A stretch of 64,000 bases of DNA from NCBI GenBank assembly GCA_023525975.1, contig CM042030.1, positions 31,056,350 through 31,120,349 of the forward strand, read 5' to 3'. This document shows, piece after piece, positions 12,301-24,606 of the stretch (its first letter is position 1; each line of letters starts with the position of its first letter). The translations under genes were made by a program, and so were the position numbers. Below the pieces are notes generated by a model, which was not told the DNA's origin, did not search any database, and worked only from the letters and a program-made list of their open reading frames with translations. Source of the stretch: Smallanthus sonchifolius (lineage: Eukaryota; Streptophyta; Magnoliopsida; Asterales; Asteraceae).

Positions 12301-13680
12301 TGGATATAACGCACTCCTATGCCATGCTCTCTCTAAGAGCAAAAAGGTTCTACTCAAGAAAAGGAAGACCCGTTCCAAGCAACAACTCTAACACCAGGGT
12401 TGGCTTGGACAAAAGAAAATTAAGGTATTACAACTGTAACCAACTTGGTCATTTTGCTAGAGAATGCAAGGCACCAAAGGCAAACCCAACTGCTGCTCAT
12501 ACCAGACAAGCTCACCAAGTTCAACCAAGACAGCAACATGCCACTTCTCCTGCACAAACTGCAACTTGTGCAGCTGTTGGAACTGCTGACTTTGACTGTA
12601 GCTTCCAATATGAGGATACTCCTGCCAAAAATCAAGCTCTCATGGCAGACACATCAGAGGTACCACCTCATGTATATGAAAATTTGTGTACTCAAGCTTG
12701 TATTGATAAGGTCCTTGGATACAGGAAACATAACCAAAATCTCATAGATCAAAGTGAAGAATTTCACCAAATGAAATCTGAATTTATAAAGGTTGAAAAC
12801 AGTTACAAGGAAAAGATTGATTGTTTAAAGAAAGAAATTTCATCATTAAAACATGAACAAACAAACCTTGAAACTCAAATTGATGACCTTCTGGTTAAGT
12901 TAAAAGCTACAAGGGCCGAATTAGCGGACCAAAAGGTCCATGTGGAAAAATATGAATTTGCATCCAAAAAGCTGTAAAGACTTTTGGATGCTCAAATTCA
13001 AGAAAAGGTAACTGCTGGTCTTGGATTTCAAGCTGAACAACCGTACAATGTTGTTTCTCCACCCGCTGACTATGTAGCCATTCATGAACCAAGTTTCAAT
13101 CTTTCCAACCTTGACATGGCCAACCGAAATCTTGACCCTGTTGTCCAAGAAACCCCTATGCAAGAATGCACTACTTCATACGAGTCTGAGTCAAAGCAAC
13201 TCAGTTCAGAAACTCTCTATCCCCACCAAGAAAGCATATGCCAAGACCTCAACAATCCTGTATCATATGTGGTGAATCGGACCACTTTGCTGCAAATTGT
13301 AAGTTTAATCCTCTCAAACAGGTTCTTCATCAAATTCCTCTTCAACAAAAGCCTATCAGTAAGATGAAGAAGGGTAGGCATACTTCGGAAGTTAAACCAT
13401 CAGCAGCAAACAAAACTGCTGCTGATCAAGTAAGACTTAAGGAATCAAAGAAAAAGCCTTCATCAGCAACCAAGATTGATGCTACCCAAGTTAAACCATC
13501 AGAAACCAACAAAAATGTTGCTGATCAATCGACCCGAAGATAAGTCTTCAGCAGCAACCAAGATTGCTGCTGCTCAAGTAAAACAATCAGTAGCAACAAA
13601 ATCTGCTGCTGATAATCCAAAGTCCTCAGTTGCAACATATGCTGCTGACAAAGCAAAGAGAGCTAGAAAAACTCCAATTT
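12301..13680 (+). pseudogene. SIR1 gag, 5'-truncated
   Basis: Begins inside gag at AMLSLRAKRFYSRKGR and then has a zinc knuckle YYNCNQLGHFAREC (near 12450) of the CX2CX4HX4C class; the first Cys of the usual CYNC is Tyr here. A coiled-coil-like stretch rich in Glu/Lys follows (12740-12960). A stop at about 12975 and later frame changes break it. A second knuckle-like ICGESDHFAANC lies near 13265. From 13380 to 13660 the coding repeats Ala/Lys-rich units built on CAGCAGCAA/TTGCTGCTG. Would bind RNA in particle assembly if intact. Confidence 0.8.
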
Positions 13681-13819
13681 AGCATTGGAAAGCCAAAATT
13701 CTTCCAAGAATCATCATTGGTTCAGTTGAATGCACACATGCTGATACTGATAATCCGAGAACCCTTTTTTACAAGGATGCAATCTCTTGGATTCCTCCCA
13801 CTAACTAGATCTCTCTCAT

Positions 13820-15625
13820 GTGCAGGGACAGCCAGGTCACAAGAATAACACCTGGGTGGTAGACAGTGGTTGTTCCAGGCACATGACAGGCAACAGATCC
13901 ATCCTCTCCAAGTTCAGCCATTTCAATGGAGGATATGTTGCCTTTGGAAGTAACTCAAAAAGTGGATTTATTACTGGAAAAGGAACTGTGTCCAATGAAA
14001 GAATGAGTATTGAAAAGGTAAACTATGTCAAAGAATTGGACTTCAATCTCATGAGTGTTTCCCAGGTCTGTGATCAGAAGTATTGGATGCTCTTTACAGA
14101 TAAAGAATGCCTTGTACTGTCTCCTGGCTTATCCAAACCTCCTCGAGAAAAGATTTTGTTAACTGCTCAAAGAAAAGAAAATATTTATGTGCTTGACATG
14201 AATGAGTTCACTCCATCTGGCAGTGTATCTTGTTTTCTGTCAAAAACTGCAGTTGATGAATCAGCTCTCTGGCACAGGAGATTAAGCCATGTTAACATCA
14301 AAACCATAAACAAATTGGTGAAGAATAATCTTGTCAGAGGGCTTCTTGACAAAGAATTCCGGCTAGAAGATCATTGCATTGCTTGTTTGAAGGGGAATCA
14401 ACACAAGAGTTCTCACAAGCCCAAAATCTTGAATACAAATGACACTCCACTACAGCTGCTGCATATGGATCTCTTTGGTCCTACAAATATTATGTCAATG
14501 GGTAAGAAGTCACACTGTCTGGTGATAACTGATGACTACACCAGATTCTCATGGGTATACTTCTTGACAACTAAAGATGAAACTGCTGAAATTCTCAAAT
14601 CCTACATCCCTAGGGTAGAGAATCAAAGTAATCAGAAGGTAAAGATAATAAGGTGTGATCAGGGTACAGAGTTCAACAACCACACTTTGAACTATTTTTG
14701 TGAGTGCAAGGGAATAGAAATACAATACAGTGCTCCAAGAACTCCTCAACAAAATGGAGTTGCTGAAAGAAGAAACAGAACTCTAATTGAGTCAGCAAGG
14801 TCTATGTTGGCTGACTCAAAACTGCCTCTCACATTCTGGGCAGAAGCAGTAAGCACATCCTGCTATGTGCAAAATAGAGTTCTCATAGTCAAGCCTCTCA
14901 ACAAGATACCTTATGAACTATGGTTCCAAAGAGTTCCCTACATTGGATTTCTAAAAACTTTTGGATGTCTATGTACAATTCTGATCACACATGGGGTTCT
15001 TCCTAAGTTTAGTGCTAAATCTGATGAAGGATATTTTGTGGGCTATTCCTCTCAATCCAAGGCCTATAGAGTATTCAACTCAAGAACAAGAATTGTGGAA
15101 GAATCAGCCAATGTGGAATGTAGAGAACACATTGCCTGTGAACAGGGAAAAGGCCCAAACTGGCTCTTTGACATAGACTCCTTCACCCAAATATTTGAGC
15201 CTCTCATCTTCTCAAATACGGAGTCTACCTCTTCACAAGCACCTGCTTCCACTTTCTCCTCTGATTACAGACTGGATTTTCCTAAATCTTCTATCAGTCT
15301 GAAAAGACCATCCATTGATCCTCCATCTATTATGGAAGCCATTGAAGCAAGTGAAGCCGAAACCAGACTCTCCAATGTCACCTACAGCAGCATGTCTGAA
15401 AATGAAAATTTGAATGAAGACTCTTCGGTAAATTTTGTAGATGCTGCAAATACTACTGCTGATAATACTGATGTAGCTATTGATATTGAAGGCTTTTCCA
15501 CCATCCCTGATCAAAATCAAAGCAATCTTAAGCAAGGGATACAGCTGGAGGTGGTACTAGCACAAAGGATCAACAAGGAACATCCTTTGGAAATATTATT
15601 GGCCAAGTTAACCAAGGAGTTCTAA
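13820..15625 (+). pseudogene. SIR1 protease and integrase (601 codons open)
   Basis: Protease active site VVDSGCSRHMTG at about residues 14-25, then the GAG-pre-integrase HHCC domain (LWHRRLSHVN and CIACLKGNQ, residues about 150-195). The integrase core has the catalytic residues in HMDLFGP, IRCDQGTEF and the QQNGVAERRNRT context. The C-terminal part has KFSAKSDEGYFVGYSSQSKAYRVF, typical of Sireviruses. The frame ends at 15625 by a frameshift, and coding resumes in another frame toward RT (VVPKKIDEALKHSSW). Processing and integration functions are recognisable, but the polyprotein is broken. The ATG at 13820 is probably not a true start because the gag-pol frame is normally continuous here. 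Confidence 0.88.
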
Positions 15626-15679
15626 CAAGAAGCAAATCTCATGAGGCCAATATATGTTTGTTTTCATGTTTTCTATCCC

Positions 15680-16466
15680 AGGTGGTACCCAAAAAGATAG
15701 ATGAGGCTCTTAAACACAGCAGTTGGATTGAGGCAATGTAGGAAGAGTTGCTGCAATTCAAGAGACAGGATGTCTGGAAACTTGTTTATCTTCCACCTGG
15801 TCAATCTGCCATTGACACAAGATGGGTATTCTGGAACAAACAAGATGAGAGAGGCATTGTAGTCAAGAACAAAGCCAGACTTGTAGCTCAAGGCTACACT
15901 CAGGAAGAGGGAATTGACTATGATGAAGTCTTTGCTCCTGTTGCTAGGCTGGAGGCCATCAGAATCTTCCTGGCATATGTTGCATCCAAGAATTTCATGG
16001 TCTATCAAATGGATGTCAAGAGTGTCTTTCTGTATAGGAAGACTGGTGAAGAAGTATATGTCAAACAGCCTCCAGGCTTTGTAGATCCCGCACATCCTAT
16101 CCAAGTGTTCAAATAGAAAAAGCTCTGTATGGCTTACATCAAGCCCCAAGAGCCTGGTATGAAACTTTGTCCGGATATCTACTAAGCAACAACTTCAGAA
16201 GAGGTGCCATTGACCAGACCTTGTTTATCAAAGATGAAGGGGGAGAAATCTTACTGGTACAAATCAACGTTGATGATATCATCTTTGGATCAACAAGGAA
16301 GAAGTTGTGTAAAGACTTTGAGATCCTGATGCACTCAAAGTTTGAAATGAGTTCAATGGGTGAACTAAATTTCTTTCTGGGTCTTCAAGTCAAACAAGTT
16401 CCAAATGGAATCTTCATCAGCCAATCCAAATATGTTAAGAGCATTTTGGAAAGATTCAAGAGCTGA
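15680..16466 (+). pseudogene. SIR1 reverse transcriptase
   Basis: Copia RT: DTRWVFWNKQDERG, then KARLVAQGYTQEEGIDYDEVFAPVARLEAIR, YQMDVKSVF, then after a frameshift near 16113 ALYGLHQAPRAWYE and LLVQINVDDIIFGST. The usual YVDD catalytic box reads NVDD. There is a TAG at 15738 where a Gln codon is expected, and frame changes near 16113 and after 16466. Inactive by inspection. Confidence 0.88.
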
Positions 16467-16557
16467 CCGCTCTGCTGCAAGAACCCCTATGCAAGTGCAC
16501 CAGTAACTGACTCCAGACAAAGATGGTCAAGACACTGATCAACATCAGTACCGTGCA

Positions 16558-17262
16558 ATGATAGGGTCTCTCATGTATCTCACTGCCTCAAGGCCCGATA
16601 TCATGTTTGCAGTATGTCTCTGTGCAAGATTCCAAGCAGCTCCAAAGAATTCACATCTTCAAGCTATCAAGAGAATTTTTAGATATCTAAAGGGAGCCCC
16701 AAGACTTGGGCTATGGTACTCTAAAAATGATACGTTCAATCTGTATGCATACACTAACAGTGATTATGGGGGATGCAACTTGGACAAAAAGTCCACATCA
16801 GGAGGATGTCAGTTTCTGGGAGGGAGACTAATTTCACGGAAGTGCAAGAAGCAAACATGTGTTTCAACTTCTACATCAGAAGCAGAATACGTTGCAGCTT
16901 CAAGTTGTTGTGCACAAGTCATCTGGATACAAAATCAAATGTTGGATTATGGGATGACTTTCATGGCAACTCCCATTCACAATGACAACATGAGTGCTAT
17001 ATCAATCACAAACAATATGGTGCAGCACTCCAAGACAAAGCAGATTGACATTAGGTATCACTTCATAAGAGATCAAGCTAAGAAAAAGAGAATTATTTTA
17101 ACCAAAGTTCATACTAATGAGCAATATGCTGATTTGTTTACAAAACCGTTTGATGAATCTAGATTTATATATTTAGTTGAATCTATTGGTATGATGAACT
17201 TTGTATTAAATCTGTCTCTAAAATTTTGTTTTGTAAATGTGTTTATCCCTTGTTGCAAATAA
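16558..17262 (+). pseudogene. SIR1 RNase H
   Basis: Copia RNase H: GSLMYLTASRPDIMFAVCLC, then YTNSDYGGCNLDKKSTSGGC, STSTSEAEYVAAS, and the end EQYADLFTKPFDESRF. The first acidic residue of the usual Y-D-x-D box is Asn here. The frame is open for 234 codons but joins RT only through a frameshift near 16480-16550. The last residues (FVLNLSLKFCFVNV) may be past the normal end. Confidence 0.88.
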
Positions 17263-17640
17263 AAGTTATAAGTCAGCGGCAATTTCGTTTTTTAGCTGCT
17301 GACAGGTTTAATCAGCAGCAGCAAAGATTTGCCACTGACTGCATTAAGTTATCAACAGGAACAAGTTTCTTGCGGATAGCTTTAAGGCTGTCAGCAGCAA
17401 CATCCTTTCTGCAGATCATTGCATCCATCAACAACAATTGAGTTTGCTGCTGACAGACTTAACCATCCGCAGCAACCAAGCTTGCAGCGGATAGGCTTAA
17501 CCATCCACAGCAACCAATTTTGTTGCTGATGGGTAAATCTAAGTCCAAATTAAACTTTACCGGCTGTAATAAAATTACCTTCAGTCTTTACCATGACTGC
17601 TTTAGTGTATTACAGCTGTAACAGTAAAACGTGAATAAGG
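17263..17640 (+). other. SIR1 spacer with reiterated GCTGCTGA/TCAGCAGC motifs
   Basis: Non-coding between RNase H and the post-pol ORF. It holds about a dozen degenerate copies of TTGCTGCTGA and its complement TCAGCAGCAA, interspersed with AAGCTTAACC-like words. Similar motifs occur in the gag linker (13380-13660) and at 22240-22550. Confidence 0.65.
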
Positions 17641-17832
17641 TTGTACTGTACAAGTTATTTTGCTTTTTCCATCCTCTGCCGTTATAACACAAATCAAATT
17701 TCTTCACCACCTCTTCACATTCAATTTAACCCTAACTCCCATCTCTTTCTCTTAAGCCTCCACAACATTCAAAGCTTTCCATCCTTAACCACCCTTAAAA
17801 AAACCTTCCTCTTTCCATCCAAACCCAACAAA

Positions 17833-20800
17833 ATGGCAGAGGTCGACATAAACCATCCTAATGACAAGTTTTCTCCCTACTACAATCTCACTGCATACCT
17901 GGTTAAAGGAAAGAAGTCTGAAGGGTTCGATGATATGATCGATTTTCTTTGTCGATCAAAGATATATTTTGCACTAACCGTCAACCCTATCATATACATC
18001 CCTCATATGGAGGATTTTTGGAACACCGCAGTCTACTCTACCGAGCAGGGGATTCCCCAAATCCAAGCCACGGTGGACGGCAAAGTTATCATCGTCACTG
18101 AAGCTACTATCAAAAAACACCTCTAGCTTCAAGATAAGGGGGTCGCCATTTCATACTCAAAAGAAGAATACATGAGGACCTTTGTATCCATAGGGTACAC
18201 TGGAAATCAAAATGAGTACACAATAGAGAAGGCATCGATGGGCCCCACATGGAAGTATATATGCCACACTCTTCTACAATGCATATCTTAGAAGAGAAGC
18301 GGATGGCATCAAGTGAGCTCTGCACTTACCTCTGATGTTCACGGTATGGTTACTGGCCAAGGATTCAACTTTGCACATCTCATCTTTGAAGGTTTAAGAT
18401 ACAACCTTCAAGAGGGTGCAAAGCATCAATTTTATATGTACCCCAGGTTCTTGCAGGAGGTTTTTAACAATGAAATAAAAGAGCTTTCAAAACCTGCAAA
18501 AATCTATCTTATGCTGGGTCAAAAAAGTAACATTTTTCAAAGTATGAGAATTGTTTCCAAAAAGTTCTCAGGGGTTAATTTTCCATTGTCATCTATATTG
18601 ATGAACATACAAAGTGCCCAGGGTGACAGTTCAGCAATCCCAGTTGGTACTGATCCCACACCCTCCTCTTCACATCCTGAACACCAATCTTCTTCCACTG
18701 TTCGAACCCTTGTGCATACTACTAAGGATGCACAGGCACATAAATTACTTACACCTGTTTTGGATGTTATCGTTCAACTGGAACAAAGGGCCCCAGTTGC
18801 AGCAAAATATACTAGAAAAAGGAGCAAGAAGACTCCTTCACTTCTTATCTCAAAGGCCTAATCCCAACCTAAAAGCCCTCATTCAGAATCCCAAAATTCT
18901 GATGAGAATATCAAAAGGGATAGCCACATCATTAGAGAGACTTCCTTGGAAGCGTCTCTATTAGGATCAGGACCGCATCTCAGATCCATAGAACAACCCT
19001 CTGAGCCATTCCATTATTTTTCTTCTCTGAACTTAAGTGCAGAGGCACCTTCTCAAGATGATATACCTTCTCCAACAACCACTATCTCAGAGGTATTGAT
19101 TGACTTGGCTGCTAGTGCACCTAACCCAAGTTCTTCGCCCAAGAAGGTTCACTCTAGGAGTACTGATAGAGTGAATGTGGAAAGGGCTGTCACTACTCCT
19201 GGTACATCAACTGACCAGGAGGACAATGACAACATCACTAAGACCCTAACCACGGCAACTCACAGTGAGGATGTTTCCTTTGAAACACTCTTCACTAAGA
19301 GGAATCCCAGGTGCCAAGAAAACCAGGGTGATGGGGATGCAGAGGATAGGCCTAAGGCCCCATCTGGATCCATGGATTCCACAACTGTGGATGAGTATAG
19401 ACTGAAACTTCATAACTTGGAACTGACGGCCAGGGTGGAAATGCTAGAGGCCGAAGTATCAAAACTAAGGCACCAAGTTTCTATGCATGAAGCCCATCAA
19501 TGCCCTCCAGTGACTACTCCATCCCTTGTCTCAGTGGGCACTCAAACTGACCAGACTCTGTGCACTGATGCAACCGAAAAGGGGGAGATAGTTGCTAGGA
19601 AGACGATGCTAACAGCCTCAACAAATGGATACAAGAGCAGACAACCTTTCAAAGTTATCTATTCAGACCTGCTTTCGTTCAAGTTCATGACTTGCCAGAC
19701 TCAGTAGATGAAGAGGAAGAAATCACTGAGGATTGGAAGTTAGTTGTCCGAGCTATTGATGAGGAGTTACAGAATGAAAGTCACCATGAAGACACGCATC
19801 CATCATTCAGCATGCTTCCTGAAGCTGCAGTCATAATAAGTCAAACCACTGCCCCCCAATTGACACTGTCTTCAAATAAGCTAGAATTTGACTCCATACG
19901 AGCTTGGGGGTATGATGGTTCAACTGAGATATTCTGGATTGGAAAGGAGTTTGGTGGGGTAGAAAAGCTGAACTAGAATGCACTAAATCCACTCCAAGTG
20001 CTTGAAGCGTACCTATCCAGCTGCACCAACACCTCTACATATCTCTCAGCAGAACTTGCAATCAGCAGGTTCCAAGACTTAATAGAGGAAAATCTGCCCT
20101 GGTTTGAAACACTATTAGAAGAAGCAAACAGGGTGGCCTATCCTAAAGACCGTGCAGAATCTTCAACAGTAGTAGAATAAAAACTGGCTCCAAGAAGACT
20201 TGACCTGATCAGGAGCAGTACTTTAACAAAAGAAGAAGCTATTTGCTGGAGAAGATTTATGTACAACATAGTGGTCAGAGACTTGGAAGTGCTAGGATGG
20301 TCAAACACTAGGTCTTATGACTTCACATTCTTCATGTGTAATGGATCATCTCTCTCAATCAACATGAATGAGATCCTACTCTTAAATTCAGACTTCCTGC
20401 ACAAGGTCTTCGAGCTCAGAACACACATATGCAATGTAAATTCCTTAGAGAGTCAAGCAATGATAAAAAAAAATATCAAAGCTAAGCTTGAAAAGGAAGG
20501 ACAACTTGCAATGGATGACTCCAACTCCGACTCAGACCTATCCTTTCTTTCCTCTCCAACTGTCAGATTAAACACAACAGAAGAATCAAGAGGAAGAGAA
20601 AAGGAAAAGATGAAGAAAGAATGGAAAGCAGTGATAGGTCTTGAATGGGAAGAATATGAAGAAAGTGTCCTTCCCTTGTCCATTCCACAAAATGCCAATG
20701 AAGCTGAAGCTGAGATCCTAATATCATTTCTTACATCTGCTGTTGTGGTCCATGAAGCTGAAGCAGAGGCATCCAGCAAAGACAAGGGGAAGAGACCTAT

Positions 20801-22172
20801 GATAGAAGAAGATGAAGAAAAGTTATTGAAAGAGATGAAGGAAAGGGAGGAAAGAAGAAGAAGAAGAAGAAGAAGAAAAGAAGAAGAGGAGATGGTTGAA
20901 TTAAGAAAAGCACAAGAAAGAAAAACTGTCATACTCCTTAGAGAACAACAGATCCAGCTCTATGCTAAGCAGCTAGATGATCTGAAAGTCAAGATTCCTG
21001 CAGCTTCTCAAATTCAAGAAGATGAACCTCTAGCTCTTCAACTCCAGGAACAATTCAATAAAGAAGAAGAAGAAAGAGAGAAGAAGAAAAAGGAAGAGGC
21101 TAAGTTCAGAATAACTTATTCTGAACTAGCCAAAGAAATGAGAGAGGAGTGGATAGAGGCTCTGATTTTTCAATGTGAGGATGCAGACTACCTAGAGAAA
21201 CTATCAAATAAAGAAACCTACAGAGCTTCATGGGTCAGCATGGTCAATTGGCAACTAAGAAAAGGGCTGAAGAAGAAGAAAAAGCCAAACAGAAATCCAA
21301 GAAGACCATTGCCTTTAACAGAAGAACCCATGAAGAAAGGAAGGTCATGATTGACTTCCTAAAGGCTAGAGGAGAGAGTGGAAAAAGGCCGGGTCCCATG
21401 AGTTTCATGAACCTGCAAGCCCTTTACTTTAAAGTCAAGAAGGAAGAGGAAGAAAGACTCGGGAAGAAAGGCTCAAAGAAGAGGGTAATTATTCAAGAAG
21501 ATGAAAGGAAACAAAAGAAACCAAGCTTTCTCTCTCATCCACCACTTCCTCAATTCAACAACCTTCCACTCTCAATCCTAGACCTCCCTCCTCTCCACCC
21601 ATAAAGTCTAAATCCTTCCACCCAGCTCCTCCTCATCAGTAGCCTTCCAAGAAGAAAACCAAACCTACCATCACACCAGAAGACTCAAGAGAAATAATTG
21701 TCTGGTTCTATAATAGTCAAGATAGTTTGAAGTTTTCAGGGGAAAGGAAGAACTGAAAAGATTAGTCTATAAATCTGTTGATGAGGTACTGCAACTCCCA
21801 GACTCAGATCTAAGAAGAATATTAGAGTTGGGTGAAGCCCATAAGCCAGAGAATGAAGGTGGGAGACATCTTTTGCTAGTGATCAAACATCACTTCAACC
21901 CTAGTAAAGATGTAATCATTGATGCCAAACCTCTTCAATCCCATTCTCCATTCACCAGTTGGTCCTTCAAGGCTGATACCAACGAGTTTATCCTGATTGA
22001 TGTTAAAGGACAGAAGATGATATGTTCAAGCAAGGCCATCTTCAAAATGCCAAGCAAAGACATAAAGACTCTATCTGAGCTTCCTCTAAACAATCCCAGC
22101 CAGGACCCAAGAGGCTATGAGGTAGAAAGGATAGTCTGCAACATGAAAACGCTTCAGCAGCAAAAGCAGTAA
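17833..22172 (+). pseudogene. SIR1 post-pol ORF (envelope position), broken
   Basis: Starts MAEVDINHPNDKFSPYYN at 17833. The first domain (FDDMIDFLCRSKIYFALTV, IQATVDGKVIIVTEATIKKHL; then LRYNLQEGAKHQFYMYPRFLQ near 18400) is, from memory, common as a large uncharacterised protein in Asteraceae Copia elements. A low-complexity Ser/Pro/Thr region follows (18600-19700), then a highly charged coiled coil with runs of Arg and Glu (20500-21500). Stops at about 18124 and 18289 and frame changes near 18860, 19707, 19976, 20180, 21350 and 21600 break it. I see no clear signal peptide, fusion peptide or membrane segment, so calling it an envelope protein would be position only. Confidence 0.6.
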
Positions 22173-22206
22173 AGAGAGTTTTGGTAGCATCGGTATAGGA
22201 GGAGTT

Positions 22207-22947
22207 TGTAGAAATAAAGACTGATGGCTAAAAAATTCTCTAAGTACAACTGCTGTGGACCTCAGAGTTTCCTGCAGATCGACAAACTGCTGCGGATAAG
22301 CTTATCTACAGCGGATACTTGTTCTTCTGCTGAAGAACAAATCTGATGTGGATAGCCTTATCTGCTGAAGACCAAAGTTGCTGCTGATAGGCAAATCATT
22401 AACAGCTGTGGACAGTTGTGTCTTGCTACTGATCAACAACATTACTGCTGATAGCCATTCCCTCTGAAGATCAAACCTTGTAACTGACTGGCTTCGATAA
22501 AGCAACCATTTCCACTGATAACTTTCTACTGCAACACTAACACACTCCACGCAGAAAGAATGTTACTGGTGCAAGACAATAAAAGACAACGACGTTCTTC
22601 TTCCAAGGACTCAAGCAATGATGCCTAAGAAGACGCTTGAGTAAAGATAACTTTTGTAGTATTTATTGTCGTTACATGTAGAATAGCTTCAATACAAGAT
22701 CAACGGCTTGTGTTAAATCTGATCCTTAGAATCAAGGGTCTGTCTTGATTCTAAATTACTATATAAGTAGTACTTAGAGTCATTGTATAGTAGTGCTTTT
22801 TCTAAGAGTTTTCCCTGTAATCTTGTAATCTTTGAAGCTTAATACAAATTGCATTTATCAGTATTCTTCTTGTTTACAATGCTTAGTTGTGATTGTTTCT
22901 GCCAATCTCAACTAGAATAGAACCATCTTGTATTCACCGATCCTACA
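22207..22947 (+). repeat. SIR1 3' LTR
   Basis: Starts TGTAGAAATAAAG after a purine-rich stretch (GGTATAGGAGGAG) and ends GATCCTACA, giving TGTAG/CTACA terminal repeats. A TATA box lies at 22759-22766 (TATATAAG). With no 5' LTR for comparison the left edge is a best guess. Confidence 0.6.
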
Positions 22948-24467
22948 GACAAGTGGAACTATCGAGTGTAGCACAACTTAATGGTAAACCAAGTTATCGA
23001 ACTCTAGAGACAATATTATAACTATACTAGACTCTGACTCGGACTAAAGATTGATTGATGGGGGGGTTTACTACACTACTAATAATGCATAAACTAAAGA
23101 TCGACTCAAACTATTAAGATTAATAACTAAGGTAATATCAGAGATGGGAAGAATACTACCTAGGTCGGAATCCTACTTGTAAAGCACAACTTCTACCGGT
23201 TCTGAAAACTAAGATGGATCTGGGTTTCTAAGGAAACAACTCTAGACTACCTAGTGGATCCCTAATCACTATCAAGGTGTCACCAACTAAGGAACCTAAA
23301 AGATGTAATAACTCACCAGATAGTGGATTACCTTTCGGTCTCTCCAACAATGATAAAGTACCCGAAAGACAGATCACCTTTCAGTCTCACTGTCCACAAT
23401 GCATTTGCAGAATGCACGGGGTAATCTCAAGATAAGAACTGTGACTCAAAATAGAAACATTCACTAAACACCTAAACCAACTTCCACGGATTCCTAATGA
23501 CGAAGACTAAACGACTATCTCTCACTTCACGGCTATTGAGACAGGATACACACTAAGATCTAATGTATACCCAATCACAACTCCTATGGATCACTATGTA
23601 TAGTAAACCACACAAACGACCACAAACGACCACAAACCCTAAAGTCTATGACCTAAATACGCTAATCAAACTGGAAGACATCCACAATCAATGCACGGAA
23701 TTAAAATCAAACACAAATCAGAATTAAGCAAATAGATTCATCATAATTATTAACTCAAGATCTTTTACAGAATCAATAAACCATCAATTAAAATCCAAAA
23801 CTGATAAAAATCATAACTTTATGAAGTATTCATCTAATGACCCATGCAGTATTAATGTTTTAGCCTACGATCATGTTCAAAACATTCAAATAGAAGTAAA
23901 AGAACAAGAGCATGGTATCAAACACAGAAACCAAACACAAAGTTTCAAACTCTAGAACCGAATAAGCTAAACTACACAAAACCGGATTCCAAAGCTTCGA
24001 TCTTGCAATCCAATAGCCTTCCTATGCTCCAAAATTTCCCTATTCTCTTCTCTGGATGGCCAAATTGCGAACTCTCAACCTAATGGCAATCAAATTCTAT
24101 TTAAATTCAGTTTTGGGTTTTTTGCGGATTTCCTAGGCCCTCACGTACTGCGAGAGGTTTGGTTGGGTTCCTCGTGTACCGCGAAGGACAATTTAGTCAC
24201 GGTCGGTTTTGAAGATCCTCACGTACTGTGAGGTCTTGAAGCTCGTCTATCGCGTACCGCGAGGGACCTATTTTCCAACTTTTTTCACTTTTTCTTCCGG
24301 CTTCACTCTCATGCTCAGTTTCTTCACGATTTGCTTGTAATCATCATGAGCACCTGAAAATATAACAAAGACTCAAATACAGACTTAAATGACTAAAAAC
24401 GAACACGAAACTATCTAAAAACACACAAAAACTATAGGAATAAAGATGTGTGCTTTGCACTACATCA
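22948..24467 (-). repeat. ATH1 right LTR, main piece
   Basis: Continues the LTR interrupted at 12300 and aligns with 2064-3540. Carries four copies of the CTCRCGTACYGYGAG palindrome (about 24139, 24170, 24217, 24248), one more than the left LTR, through an extra segment of about 52 bp after 24185. Confidence 0.9.
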
Positions 24468-24472
24468 CATAC

Positions 24473-24606
24473 AATCTATTTTATCAAATTTATTATCTTT
24501 TTATATTTTGTGGTTGATTGGTGATGTGATGTGTTATTTTGTATACATGTGTTGGTTGTATGTTACATATAATCTAACTCTTGCTAACATTATGATATGA
24601 AGAGAC
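24473..24606 (+). other. TEK1 leader, after ATH1
   Basis: AT-rich leader continuing TEK1 from 1967 to the gag ATG; no coding seen. Confidence 0.7.

Larger units (their letters stand above)
12301..22947 (+). mobile_element. SIR1: Sirevirus-type Copia element without 5' LTR, with post-pol ORF
   Basis: Plus-strand order is gag (partial), protease, integrase, RT, RNase H, long post-pol ORF, 3' LTR, which is the Copia order with the extra 3' gene typical of Sireviruses. It splits the ATH1 right LTR. The left edge falls inside gag; no 5' LTR, primer site or gag N-terminus is present. Flanks GATAA (12296-12300) and GACAA (22948-22952) could be a target duplication with one C-to-T change, but the match is weak. 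Confidence 0.8.
1968..24467 (-). mobile_element. ATH1: Athila-type LTR element with only gag, present three times; contains SIR1
   Basis: Bounded by TGATGTAG at 1968 and CTACATCA at 24467, with perfect 5-bp target duplications CATAC (1963-1967 and 24468-24472). It lies on the minus strand: the primer site is beside the right LTR (12181-12199) and all gag reading is leftward. The interior (3541-12180) has three gag units and a 3' untranslated stretch. I see no protease, reverse transcriptase, RNase H or integrase. This resembles the gag-only terminal-repeat class (TR-GAG) described in plants, but with a triplicated gag unit. The right LTR is split by SIR1. Confidence 0.85.

Noticed and set aside
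20453..20932. Minus-strand 159-codon Ser/Leu-rich frame with a signal-peptide-like look
   Set aside because: Antisense of the Arg/Glu-rich coiled coil of the SIR1 post-pol ORF, which explains its composition.
17833..22172. SIR1 post-pol ORF as a true viral envelope gene
   Set aside because: Position fits, but no signal peptide, furin-like site, fusion peptide or membrane segment can be seen; kept as an unknown protein.
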